Assembly: GCF_000142905.1 (NCBI RefSeq)
Contig: NW_013657677.1
Coordinates: forward strand, 485,363-522,023
Origin: Thecamonas trahens ATCC 50062
Lineage: Eukaryota > Apusozoa > Apusomonadida > Apusomonadidae
Reading direction: 5' to 3'
DNA: 36,661 nucleotides
Shown: positions 9,260-16,983 of the stretch, piece by piece
Layout of the letters: each line of letters opens with the position of its first letter
How positions within the stretch are numbered: position 1 is the first letter of the stretch
Notes under the pieces: model-generated
The model's input: the letters and a program-made list of their open reading frames with translations, nothing else
Database searches by the model: none
Told to the model about the DNA's origin: nothing
Made by a program: the position numbers and the translations under genes

Positions 9260-10657
9260 TTACGCCAGATCGAGGGCCTGCGGGAGGTGGACATGGCAGA
9301 GCTCGGCGGCGCGGTCAGTGGCGTCCGGGTCCGAGACAAGAAGCGCCGACGAGGCACCCGGAAGGAGGACGATGCCCTCGTACTTTGTGACGTCGCGGGC
9401 GATGGAGCCGTCGCGGCTGCGGCGGTAGATGTGGGCAGCACGCGGCGGATGGGAGGATGCAACGGCGCCGGTGCGGACGTCGACCTCGACGACGCCCACA
9501 GCACAGCCGATGACTGGCCCATCGGCAAGAGGCGAGGGCGTGTCTTCGGCAGCCGCAAGGAAGACGAGGCGGGCGGCGCAGTGCTGCGTGCCGCGGACCG
9601 GCGCAGTACCGTTGACGTGGCGCGGGTCACACCGCGGCGGCGCGGTGTCGAGATCGGTCGGGGTTAGAGCCACACCGTCGATTTCCGGCAGCGCCAGCGC
9701 CGCCAGCGTGGTAATGGCGGGAACAGGGAGCTTGTGCGGCTCCGCGAGGTGGCCAAGCAGCTGGCCGCACGGAAAGCCGACGAGGGTGCCAGACGCTGGC
9801 TGGCTGCCACCGTCGTTGGCGCGATGAATGGCAAAGACGGTGCAGTGGAAGGGCGAGGCCGGGAGTGCCACGGCGAGGCCTTCGATGTTGAGCTCTGCGG
9901 CAGCTGTGGCGGCGCGGGTGGCGGCGTACAGCTTCGAGTACACCGCCGACTCCATGTCTGCCACAAGATGGGTCTCATTGTCGTCATCGGTGTGGATGTG
10001 AAGGAGGAGCGCGACCTCACGCTCGTCGACGAGCGAGCCAGAGCCGACGACCAGGACATGCATGTGGCGGGCGTGGTCCGGATGGGACCGCGGCTTGTAG
10101 CTCGCCACGTCGACGCTGCGCAGTGAGGTGTCGAGCCCGACAAAGCCTGGCATGAGCAGGCCCATCGGCAGCGAGGCTGCAGCCTCGAGATCGTGCTTGT
10201 CATCCTGGTCGGGTAAGACGTGGAGATCAAGCCACTCGATGTCGACACCGTCAAGCAGAGCGTCACCGGTAGCCACCCCGGGCCCCGGTGGCGTCCGGTC
10301 TTTCCGGCGGATAGCCGCTGCGTCGGCCAGTCGCAGATGCAGCGCTGCGACCGAGTCGTCGGAGAACACCAGCAGCGAGCCGTCGTCGAGCATGACCATA
10401 GCCGAGCCTGCGGTGAGGAAGCGGCCATCCGGCGCAGCCAGCGGGCGACATGACGAAACAAGTGCATGGATCTCTGGGTCAAACTCGGGTCCGCTCGCTC
10501 GTCCATCATCACCCTCGCCATGCCCTTGGGGTATGAGCGGACCGAGAGCCAAGATGGGAGTGATCGGCGGGCTGACGACCGAGCTGTCCCAGGCGTACAT
10601 GACCGCCACTGCGAGGAGGGCCACACATGCACTAGCCAGAGCAGGCGATAGCGACAT
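9260..10657 (-). CDS. Membrane-anchored protein resembling bacterial DUF6929-type beta-rich proteins
   Basis: The product (465 aa) has an N-terminal hydrophobic segment (residues 3-22: signal peptide or type II anchor). An extracytoplasmic beta-rich domain follows, with recurring turns such as GSAMVMLDDGSLLVFSDDS, LNIEGLAVAL, FLAAAEDTPSPLADGPVIGCAVG and YEGIVLLPGASSALLVSDPD. The trio of an IEG motif, an AEDT...DGP..G motif and an EGI...L.SDPD motif reminds me of an uncharacterised bacterial family (DUF6929), probably a beta-propeller. This is a recollection of motifs, not a search result. No catalytic residues can be named. It lies upstream of the AOAH gene on the same strand, with 121 bases between, and diverges from the TTI2-like gene. 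The start is the ATG that puts the hydrophobic segment first. Confidence 0.55.
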   Translation of the reverse strand: MSLSPALASACVALLAVAVMYAWDSSVVSPPITPILALGPLIPQGHGEGDDGRASGPEFDPEIHALVSSCRPLAAPDGRFLTAGSAMVMLDDGSLLVFSDDSVAALHLRLADAAAIRRKDRTPPGPGVATGDALLDGVDIEWLDLHVLPDQDDKHDLEAAASLPMGLLMPGFVGLDTSLRSVDVASYKPRSHPDHARHMHVLVVGSGSLVDEREVALLLHIHTDDDNETHLVADMESAVYSKLYAATRAATAAAELNIEGLAVALPASPFHCTVFAIHRANDGGSQPASGTLVGFPCGQLLGHLAEPHKLPVPAITTLAALALPEIDGVALTPTDLDTAPPRCDPRHVNGTAPVRGTQHCAARLVFLAAAEDTPSPLADGPVIGCAVGVVEVDVRTGAVASSHPPRAAHIYRRSRDGSIARDVTKYEGIVLLPGASSALLVSDPDATDRAAELCHVHLPQALDLA

Positions 10658-10906
10658 GTTGTAGAGGGTAGATGATGGAGGTGGAGGATGGGGGATGAGT
10701 GAGGTGGCGGGGGCGGCGGCGTGGACGGCGGGGAAATGAGCGGGTGTGGGATACGGCTTGGCCTGGCTTGGCCTGGCTTGCACTCTGCAAGGCTGAGGGA
10801 GGCACGGCAAGCCCTTACATCTCACTTGGCGACTGTTCTTGGCTCGGAGCGGCCTTGTGTCTGCTACTGTGCTAGCTGTGTCACAACGTCAGCAGGGGAC
10901 GGCATC
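10658..10906. promoter_or_regulatory. Divergent spacer with a 10-base tandem repeat
   Basis: This 249-base region lies between two head-to-head genes. It contains about two and a half copies of the unit GCCTGGCTTG near 10755-10780, and a CT/CA-rich sense leader before the minus-strand gene. No open frame here looks coding. Confidence 0.5.
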
Positions 10907-11983
10907 ATGGACAACATGGACGACAAGAGCCTCCTGAGCGTCGTCGAGGGTGGCGACGTGGACGAGATGAAGAAGCTCATCACACTCATCGACACCTCTG
11001 ACAGCGGCGATGCCTCGGACGGCAGCGATGGTGGCGGGGACGGTGAGGACAGCGATGGTCTGTGTTCGACACCAGCTGGCCGTGCTGGGCTCACCGAGGG
11101 CACCATCGCGCGGTGGATGGCGATGACTACGGACGAGCTCAGCGCCGAGACTACAACCATTCTGGCTGCTGTTCGTGAGTCGGGGCTCGCTCAGCTGAGA
11201 AGCGTTTTTGGGCACTTGCTCCCGCTCATGTTGCGTTGCGTTGATGGATCAGCTCCGGCGGTCTACCGCGCAGGCTGGGCGTGCCTTGCGTCGGCGCTGC
11301 CGCGGATCTCGCCGACGGCGCTGGCATGGCACGCGCCACTGCTGCGCGAAACGCTCGAGCGCGGCCTGGTAGCCGCTGACAAGATGTCGGGCATGCTGGC
11401 TCTGGACGCCGCTGCGGCGCTGGTGGCCGGTCTACCGGCGTCTTCGGACGATGCACTTGACTGGGCGCGAACATTGCATTTGCGGATGATGGCGTCGCTG
11501 ATGCGGACATCCGAGCCTGCGCTCCGCGCCGCGCAGCTGCGGGCTTGGGGCGCAGCGCTCACCGCGCTGCCAGCACCCGACGTCGTCGCCACACTCGAGC
11601 AGACACTCGCTCTTCTGCAGGGCTGCATCCGTGCCGACCAGCCGGCACCGGCATTGGTGGCACTCGACGTCCTCGACAGCATCGTATGGCCGGTGGCCTG
11701 GCCGCGCATGACCCGCCACATGGACCGGATCTTTACCACTCTTCTCCACGCGTACGTCAGCCACGTTGCCGACGGCGACGACAACGGCGAGGCGGCGCAC
11801 CTTTGCGCTGCGCTGCACGCGTCTTTTGCCCAGAGTCTGGCCCGATTTGACGCCATCGACCACGCGGCGACGACGTCGTACACCGCGGACCTGTACGAAA
11901 TGCTGGTCCGCGATGTCGACGTCGCCACCGAGGCCAGCGCTCTCGTCGACCTCCTCGCCGAACTCGCATCACCCGATTCGTGA
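10907..11983 (+). CDS. Alpha-helical repeat protein, possibly TTI2 (TELO2-interacting protein 2)
   Basis: The product (358 aa) has an acidic Ser/Asp/Gly-rich N-terminus (residues 28-55) and is then almost entirely alpha-helical, with HEAT-like pairs such as FGHLLPLMLRCVDGS, WACLASALPRISPTALAWH and ALVALDVLDSIVWPVAWPRM. The layout (short acidic leader, HEAT solenoid, a Trp-Pro-Arg turn near the C-terminus) recalls TTI2. TTI2 works with TELO2 and TTI1 to mature PIKK kinases such as mTOR and ATM. I would not rely on this assignment without a profile search; any small HEAT/ARM protein is possible. The start is the first of two nearby ATGs (MDNMDD). The last 15 bases overlap the end of the convergent VPS9 gene. 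Confidence 0.6.
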   Translation: MDNMDDKSLLSVVEGGDVDEMKKLITLIDTSDSGDASDGSDGGGDGEDSDGLCSTPAGRAGLTEGTIARWMAMTTDELSAETTTILAAVRESGLAQLRSVFGHLLPLMLRCVDGSAPAVYRAGWACLASALPRISPTALAWHAPLLRETLERGLVAADKMSGMLALDAAAALVAGLPASSDDALDWARTLHLRMMASLMRTSEPALRAAQLRAWGAALTALPAPDVVATLEQTLALLQGCIRADQPAPALVALDVLDSIVWPVAWPRMTRHMDRIFTTLLHAYVSHVADGDDNGEAAHLCAALHASFAQSLARFDAIDHAATTSYTADLYEMLVRDVDVATEASALVDLLAELASPDS

Positions 11984-13105
11984 CACCAGATACGCTAGCG
12001 CCGACTCGAAGAGCGCGAGGTAAAAGTCGAGTTGTGGCGGAAGGCCTGCGGCGCGGCCAAAGGCGACCCATGCCTGCAGCGACGCGCAGCTGCGGACGGG
12101 CGCACATACCGCAGCCCTAACCAACAGAGGCACCATACCGTCCATGGCCACCACGTCGCATCGACCGGCAGCATGAGCGCTGACGCAGCCTTCAATGGCG
12201 GCCACTACCTTCCGAACATGTACTGCGAGCTCGATCGGTGTCCGCGGCTTGGCCAGCGCGGCCGGAGCTAGCAGCGCCTCAGCCGAGCCGAGCTTGACTC
12301 CGTGAAGCGCGGGTGGTGCGTCGAGCGCCACAAGCGTCAGCTCGTCCGCCAGCATCGGGAGCGACTCGTTGAGCGCTGTGTCCTCAGCGGCATACAGCGT
12401 TTGCAGTTCTCCCAGCACCAGGTCGTGGATAGTGCCGAGCGTGACCGAGACAAGGGCAAGCTCGAGCGATGGCAGCAGTGATGGCATGGCGCGGGCAAAG
12501 GCTGCGGCGTGGATCGTGACCAGTGTCGCTACTTTGGCACCGGCTGCTAGCTCGCCGCCGCGGACACGGATGACGGCGCCGTCGCTCATCAGCGCCGCAA
12601 CGGCGTCCATCATGCCTGCCAGCTGAGTTCGCACTTCTGGCGCAGACACCATCGCCATGCTCTCTTCCAGATCCGGTGGATCACGGACAGTGGCCGGAGT
12701 GGCAGCGCAGTCATCATCGATCGGTTCGGCATTATCCAGCGCTCGTGCCACCGCTAGCAGCGTCACTTCTTCTCCGCTCTCCAGATACAGCAGCTCCTCA
12801 GCGAGAACGGCGACCGCAGCGCCGGTATTGCGACAGACCAGGGCGCCGCGCTCCGGGCTCCACACCCAGACCCGCGCCTTGCGCGCATCCCCATGTGCAT
12901 CCACAAGCTCGACGCTCGCCGAGCCCTCCCCCGATGCTCTCGTCAGCACATGTGCCTGCATCCGCTTCACATCCAGCGCCTCGTGCGGCAGCGCGACGAC
13001 CGCATCGGCCAACGCCTTTGCCCCTGCGCGGCGGACGAGAACAGCCAGCTCGTCCCGTGCAGCCAGCGAGTCGTCAGCCCAGGCGTGGTCACCCACCGCT
13101 GCCAT
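11969..13105 (-). CDS. VPS9-domain protein (putative Rab5-type guanine nucleotide exchange factor)
   Basis: The product is 378 aa. The N-terminal 150 residues are mixed alpha/beta without a motif I know. Residues about 240-375 fit a VPS9 domain: a helix with ALNESLPMLADEL, then TPIELAVHVRKVVAAIEGCV, then the signature region CDVVAMDGMVPLLVRAAVCA followed by FYLALFESALAYL. These correspond to the DDLLPxLxYVxxxA and GExxYYxxxxxxAxxFI blocks, but several positions differ: Met-Asp-Gly for Asp-Asp-x, and Leu-Asp-Phe-Tyr for the Glu-x-x-Tyr-Tyr stretch. The family activates Rab5-like GTPases in endocytosis; whether this diverged copy is active is uncertain. The start lies just downstream (in its sense) of a GA repeat, and longer in-frame versions begin inside repeat-coded sequence. 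The 3' end overlaps its neighbour by 15 bases. Confidence 0.7.
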   Translation of the reverse strand: MAAVGDHAWADDSLAARDELAVLVRRAGAKALADAVVALPHEALDVKRMQAHVLTRASGEGSASVELVDAHGDARKARVWVWSPERGALVCRNTGAAVAVLAEELLYLESGEEVTLLAVARALDNAEPIDDDCAATPATVRDPPDLEESMAMVSAPEVRTQLAGMMDAVAALMSDGAVIRVRGGELAAGAKVATLVTIHAAAFARAMPSLLPSLELALVSVTLGTIHDLVLGELQTLYAAEDTALNESLPMLADELTLVALDAPPALHGVKLGSAEALLAPAALAKPRTPIELAVHVRKVVAAIEGCVSAHAAGRCDVVAMDGMVPLLVRAAVCAPVRSCASLQAWVAFGRAAGLPPQLDFYLALFESALAYLVSRIG

Positions 13106-13125
13106 ACCAAGCCCAAGGGAGAAAG

Positions 13126-13158
<33 letters not shown>

Positions 13159-13347
13159 GGTGAGGTACGTGACGAGTTGCGTAGTCTGTGTCTGCGTCGG
13201 TCCCCGGCACCAGCTGACCGTGACTCCCACCCGCATCCGCTGCGAGCTCCGCATTGCTCAACAGCGGCTACACATCACTATACGCCACTCATCGACTCGG
13301 TATCCCGCCACACACACACACGCGCAGCAAGAAGCACCGTCACACGT
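13106..13347. promoter_or_regulatory. Divergent spacer between the VPS9 and CorA genes
   Basis: The 242 bases between the two start codons include the GA/CT microsatellite at 13128-13156 and a short CACA tract next to the CorA start (about 13310-13322). No coding sequence is apparent. Confidence 0.5.
13128..13156. repeat. (GA)n/(CT)n microsatellite
   Basis: This is an uninterrupted GA dinucleotide run of about 29 bases on the plus strand, placed 23 bases upstream of the VPS9 start in that gene's sense (a CT tract there). Its homopurine-homopyrimidine make-up could form a triplex or act as a GAGA-type element; this is inference. Confidence 0.9.
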
Positions 13348-15501
13348 ATGTCAGACTCGGCTACCGGCAGAGAGAGTGCGAGTGGCGATGGTGACAGCCT
13401 GGTCCTCCGCTGCTATGTGACCGGCTCGTGGGACGTCCACACTCGGACGTACTCGCGGAGGGTGACCATCGATGACGAGACGCGGTCGGATGGGGCCCAC
13501 GTTGCGCTGGCCCGGGCAGTTATTGCGGCAATGGAAGGCGTGCTTCCGCCAGAGCTGGCTCGAGAAGGCGCAGAGTTTGAGATCGGCGCGTGGGACGAGG
13601 TACTCGGCGACTACGTCGTTATCGAGTCGGACGCTGCGTCCAAGGAGCTGTTGGCTGCCGCCGGCGATGCCGACGCCCGCCCACCGAGGCTGCGGCTGTA
13701 TGGCACGCCGCCGGCGGATTGGACTATGAGTCCGTCGCCGCCACAACGCGAGCCGGAGAGGCAATCCGTCATTGCTAGCGGCGGGACGGGATCGCCAATG
13801 CCGGCGCGCGCCGTCGACAACGACCACGATCGTCAGCGTGAGCTTCTGTACACACGCTCGGGCTCGTCAAGTGAGTCGCGGTCTTCGTGGTCTGGAGATG
13901 ACAAGGCTGAAATTGTCGCCGAGGCCAGCGGCTCCGGTTCGTCGGCATCGCGTCCGGCGTCGTCGAGCTCGGTCCGCTCCGAGGAGCGACTGGCGGTGAA
14001 GACGGCGCTGCGCCAGCTGACTGCCGGCAACGACGGCGGACAAAAGCCAGCGCTCAAGCTCCCGATGCGACGCATGGACAAGTGGCGCAAGGGTGGGAAC
14101 CGCGGCTCGCGGGCATCCAAGGCGACACCAAGCCCATCGGGCGCCGCTGCCAACCGGATGTTTCCGCTCACCGGCGTGGTGGAGGAGTCACCGTTCACAG
14201 TTCCTGCCGACCATCCGTTTGTCAACGGCCGGTACCGGCTTACCATCTACGACTACTCGGCGTCGTCGATTGCTATGTTTGAGGCGCCGAATGTCGAGTA
14301 TCTACAGGAACGACCACGGCCAGCGTGGGCCACCATGCGCTGGATCCACGTCGAGGGCATCGACAAAGACATCATCGAGGCGCTGGCCGCCATGTACGAG
14401 CTGCATCCACTGGCAGTTGAAGACTCCATGACCACACCACAGCTTGCCAAGGTCATGCGGCTGCCATCGCAGCTTTTTGCCGTCTTTAACGCCTTTCACA
14501 TGTACATCCACGGCGAGGATGAAGAAGCCGCCGCGGATGGGCCGTCCGCAGGGGGAGGCGCCGGCTCGATTGCACCGACACCATCAGCTGTCGACGAAGG
14601 CACTGTCCTCGGCCGGACCGATGCTAGCACCGGCTCGTCGCCACCGGTGATGGGCATGGAGCCGCTAGGCGTGGCTGGCGCAGGCAAGGAAGCCGCGTCC
14701 GAGGTCGGCTTGGCGTCCGACGGCTCTGCAGACTCAACGGCGTCGGAGCCACTTGCGGCTGTCGACCGGGCCGAGTTCCGAATGGAACAGATCGCGGTCT
14801 TTACCACTACGTCCGACCGCACGTGCATCGTAGTTCAAGAGGGCAAGTATCCAGAGGGCTCGTTTGTGGCGGTCTGGCAGCCTGTCCTAGCCCGGCTGAT
14901 GTATGACGGCTCCAAGGTCCGCGAGCACGGCGCAGCCTTCCTACTCTACACCATCCTCGACTCGGTGGTCGACAACGTAGTGCCGATCACCTCGTACTGG
15001 TCGCTGCAGCTCGAGGAGCTCGACCTCGCGATGACGACCGACGTGCTGCCGACGGCCGTCGAGCAGTATGCGACGGCGGTGCGGTCGCTCAAGCGCGAGC
15101 TGAAGCTGCTGCGGCGGCTGCTGTGGCCGATGTCGGCCATGACGAACCGCCTGCAGATGGAGGACGATGCCGTCGATCCCACAACCAAGCTCTATCTCTC
15201 GGACGTCGCCGACCACATCAAGCTCAACATCGAGGCCATCGACACGTACATCGAGACCTCAGACTCGCTCATCGAGTTTGTTACCGACGCCCAGAACCGG
15301 CGGATGAACGACGTGATGAAGACGCTCACCGTCATGTCCACCGTCTTTCTCCCGGCCTCGTTCATGGCCTCGGCCTACGGCATGAACTTTGACGACATGC
15401 CCGAGCTCGGCTGGGAGTGGGGCTACCCAGGCTTCTGGACCATCGCCATCCTCCAGGCCGCCTTCCAGATTCTCTACTTTCGTCGCATCGGCTGGCTCTG
15501 A
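13348..15501 (+). CDS. CorA-type Mg2+ channel with long N-terminal extension
   Basis: The product is 717 aa. The CorA core starts near residue 332 (WIHVEGIDKDIIEALA...HPLAVEDSM), continues through the long helices (YWSLQLEELDLAM; KLYLSDVADHIKLNIEAIDTYIE) and ends with two membrane helices. The pore signature GMN is at residues 678-680 (SAYGMNF), followed by an ELGWEWGYPGFW loop and a basic C-terminal tail. CorA proteins form homopentameric magnesium channels. Unusual additions are a ubiquitin- or PB1-like N-terminal region (about 18-125), a Ser/Arg-rich linker (about 125-270) and a low-complexity insert of about 80 aa (about 393-470) between the first beta-alpha unit and the helical stalk. 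Typical CorA is about 320 aa. The start is the ATG after the CACA leader. The MRH gene follows 104 bases downstream. Confidence 0.9.
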   Translation: MSDSATGRESASGDGDSLVLRCYVTGSWDVHTRTYSRRVTIDDETRSDGAHVALARAVIAAMEGVLPPELAREGAEFEIGAWDEVLGDYVVIESDAASKELLAAAGDADARPPRLRLYGTPPADWTMSPSPPQREPERQSVIASGGTGSPMPARAVDNDHDRQRELLYTRSGSSSESRSSWSGDDKAEIVAEASGSGSSASRPASSSSVRSEERLAVKTALRQLTAGNDGGQKPALKLPMRRMDKWRKGGNRGSRASKATPSPSGAAANRMFPLTGVVEESPFTVPADHPFVNGRYRLTIYDYSASSIAMFEAPNVEYLQERPRPAWATMRWIHVEGIDKDIIEALAAMYELHPLAVEDSMTTPQLAKVMRLPSQLFAVFNAFHMYIHGEDEEAAADGPSAGGGAGSIAPTPSAVDEGTVLGRTDASTGSSPPVMGMEPLGVAGAGKEAASEVGLASDGSADSTASEPLAAVDRAEFRMEQIAVFTTTSDRTCIVVQEGKYPEGSFVAVWQPVLARLMYDGSKVREHGAAFLLYTILDSVVDNVVPITSYWSLQLEELDLAMTTDVLPTAVEQYATAVRSLKRELKLLRRLLWPMSAMTNRLQMEDDAVDPTTKLYLSDVADHIKLNIEAIDTYIETSDSLIEFVTDAQNRRMNDVMKTLTVMSTVFLPASFMASAYGMNFDDMPELGWEWGYPGFWTIAILQAAFQILYFRRIGWL

Positions 15502-15605
15502 CCGTGCCCGGCTCGCCCGCCCACCCGCCCCGCCCACTCCCCTCAGCCCAGTACCAGTACCAATCCAAAACACAGAACGAGTGCCACCTCACCCCCTCAC
15601 TTAAC

Positions 15606-16652
15606 ATGCAGCACGCTCTACTCCTCCTCCCACTCCTCCTCCTCCTTACAGTCGCAGCGGCGTCTGACGGCACCCCGCCACCGGCGCTCGTCTCGTTCAC
15701 TGTCGATGAAGCGGTGGTGGGCTCGACCTCGGTCTCGGTGAGCGGCACCACGTGCACCTTTACCTTCGATACCCGACCAGCCAACACACCAAACCCGCCG
15801 CCGCCGAGCCCGCCGCCGCCAGCGACTGGCGAGGCCGAGCCGGTGGCCAAGATCATGGCCATGCTCGTTGCTGAGCTGCCCAAGTCACCGTGCCTGGTCC
15901 ACACCGATGGACTCGGCTACACGTACGAGGTGTGCGCAGGCCGCGGCGGGCGGATCACACAGACCGGACTAGGCGAGAACAACGTGGTTGGCGTCTTTAA
16001 GGGTCCTGGTGGGCCCATCGGCGCCACGGTCCTCTACGACGGCGGCGATCGATGCTTTGACACGGGTGCCCCACGCATCGCCTTTCTGCACTTTGTCTGC
16101 CCCACGGCCGTCCCGCCACAGCTCGCGCTGCCGGCCGGCGCCGAGCTCCCGACCATCGTCTCTGTCGCCGAGCTTGCCAAGTGCGAGTACTCGTTTTTCA
16201 TCGCCTCGGAGACGGTGTGCGGCGACGACCGCTTCGACGCACAGCCAACGACCGGCGTGACTGAGGCCAAGCGGACGCAGCAGCGCACCGCGACACCGGG
16301 CCAGAGCTCCCGCACTGCTTCGCGTTGGGTCCTGGAGATCTCGCCGGTGGCCGATGCCGCTGGCTCGCGTCGCTTCCTCTGCTCCGCCACACTCTCGTAT
16401 GAGGCCGAGGACCCGCCCCGCTCGCACTCACCTCGTTTGCGCTCTCCTTCGATCCGCCGTCGTCGCCGCTCGCCGCCCGGGTCCGCGCCGCCGACTACCG
16501 GCGACTGGATGTTGACCAGCCCGATTGGATTGCGGTCGATGGAAGCGTGGCGACCACGGCTGCTTTTGAAGTTCTTTCGCCGGCCCAACGTCCGGTCGTC
16601 GTCGCCGTCTCGGCCATCGCCAGGCGTGAGAGTTTGCAGTGACGAGTGCTGA
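15606..16652 (+). CDS. Secreted MRH-domain (mannose-6-phosphate-receptor-homology) protein; frame broken near the C-terminus
   Basis: As read, the product is 348 aa. A strong signal peptide (residues 1-19) and a Pro-rich hinge (about 60-72) precede an MRH lectin-like domain (96-205). That domain has paired cysteines at 96/110, 150/165 and 193/205 and the typical GYTYEVC, GDRCFDTG, FVCPTA and AKCEYSF segments, as in OS-9, erlectin, the glucosidase II beta subunit and the M6P receptor. It would bind mannose-type N-glycans in the ER, Golgi or outside. After about residue 270 the frame becomes Arg/Ser/Pro-rich and implausible. The -1 frame from there reads as ordered protein (ALTSFALSFDPPSS, then DYRRLDVDQPDWIAVDGS) and stops at 16642. 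The switch point is a run of four C at 16416-16419, so one C is probably missing. No membrane segment is seen. Confidence 0.75.
   Translation: MQHALLLLPLLLLLTVAAASDGTPPPALVSFTVDEAVVGSTSVSVSGTTCTFTFDTRPANTPNPPPPSPPPPATGEAEPVAKIMAMLVAELPKSPCLVHTDGLGYTYEVCAGRGGRITQTGLGENNVVGVFKGPGGPIGATVLYDGGDRCFDTGAPRIAFLHFVCPTAVPPQLALPAGAELPTIVSVAELAKCEYSFFIASETVCGDDRFDAQPTTGVTEAKRTQQRTATPGQSSRTASRWVLEISPVADAAGSRRFLCSATLSYEAEDPPRSHSPRLRSPSIRRRRRSPPGSAPPTTGDWMLTSPIGLRSMEAWRPRLLLKFFRRPNVRSSSPSRPSPGVRVCSDEC
16416..16419 (+). other. Probable frame break (-1) in the MRH gene at a C-run
   Basis: Upstream of this run the frame starting at 15606 encodes ordered protein; downstream the -1 frame does. One additional C in the run would join the two, giving a stop at 16640-16642. 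Both flanks look coding, so an undercalled homopolymer is more likely than an inactive gene. Confidence 0.6.
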
Positions 16653-16983
16653 CATCACTTCAGTGCTGTATCTGCTGTGATGGTGCGGGCCTTTTGAGCC
16701 AATTAAGAAATCTCATCCCGCGCCCTATCCGTTTGACCAATTGTGAGAATTGCTCGCTCCCCGCCCGCATGCTGTAGTGGACCACACAAGTGACAGCAAA
16801 GACTCGACCCAAGCCAAGGAGTCAAGTTTCCTTCCTTCCTTCTTACGCCCATCCCACGTGCAAGCTCGTACAACTTGTCCACAACCACCTCCAGTGCAGA
16901 TCACTGCTGTCCTCGCGCACGTGTGAGGGTTTTGTGCGAGCCTTCCTGAAGCCCAGCTCAAAAAACAACAACCTCATTCAACA
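16653..16983. promoter_or_regulatory. Intergenic region upstream of the giant kinase gene
   Basis: These 331 bases are lower in GC than the genes. They hold a CTTCCTTCCTTC pyrimidine tract (about 16828-16842), two palindromic CACGTG motifs (16855-16860 and 16918-16923, E-box/G-box type) and an A-rich leader (AAAAAACAACAAC) just before the ATG at 16984. No RNA gene or open frame with protein-like content was found. Regulatory use of the CACGTG motifs is inference. Confidence 0.4.

Noticed and set aside
15606-16652. MRH gene as a pseudogene
   Set aside because: Only one frame break is present, at a C homopolymer, and both sides retain protein-like sequence, so a sequencing error is more likely.
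16653-16983. Possible tRNA or small RNA gene
   Set aside because: I could not find a cloverleaf-compatible set of stems or A/B box motifs by eye; an automated tRNA search would settle it.
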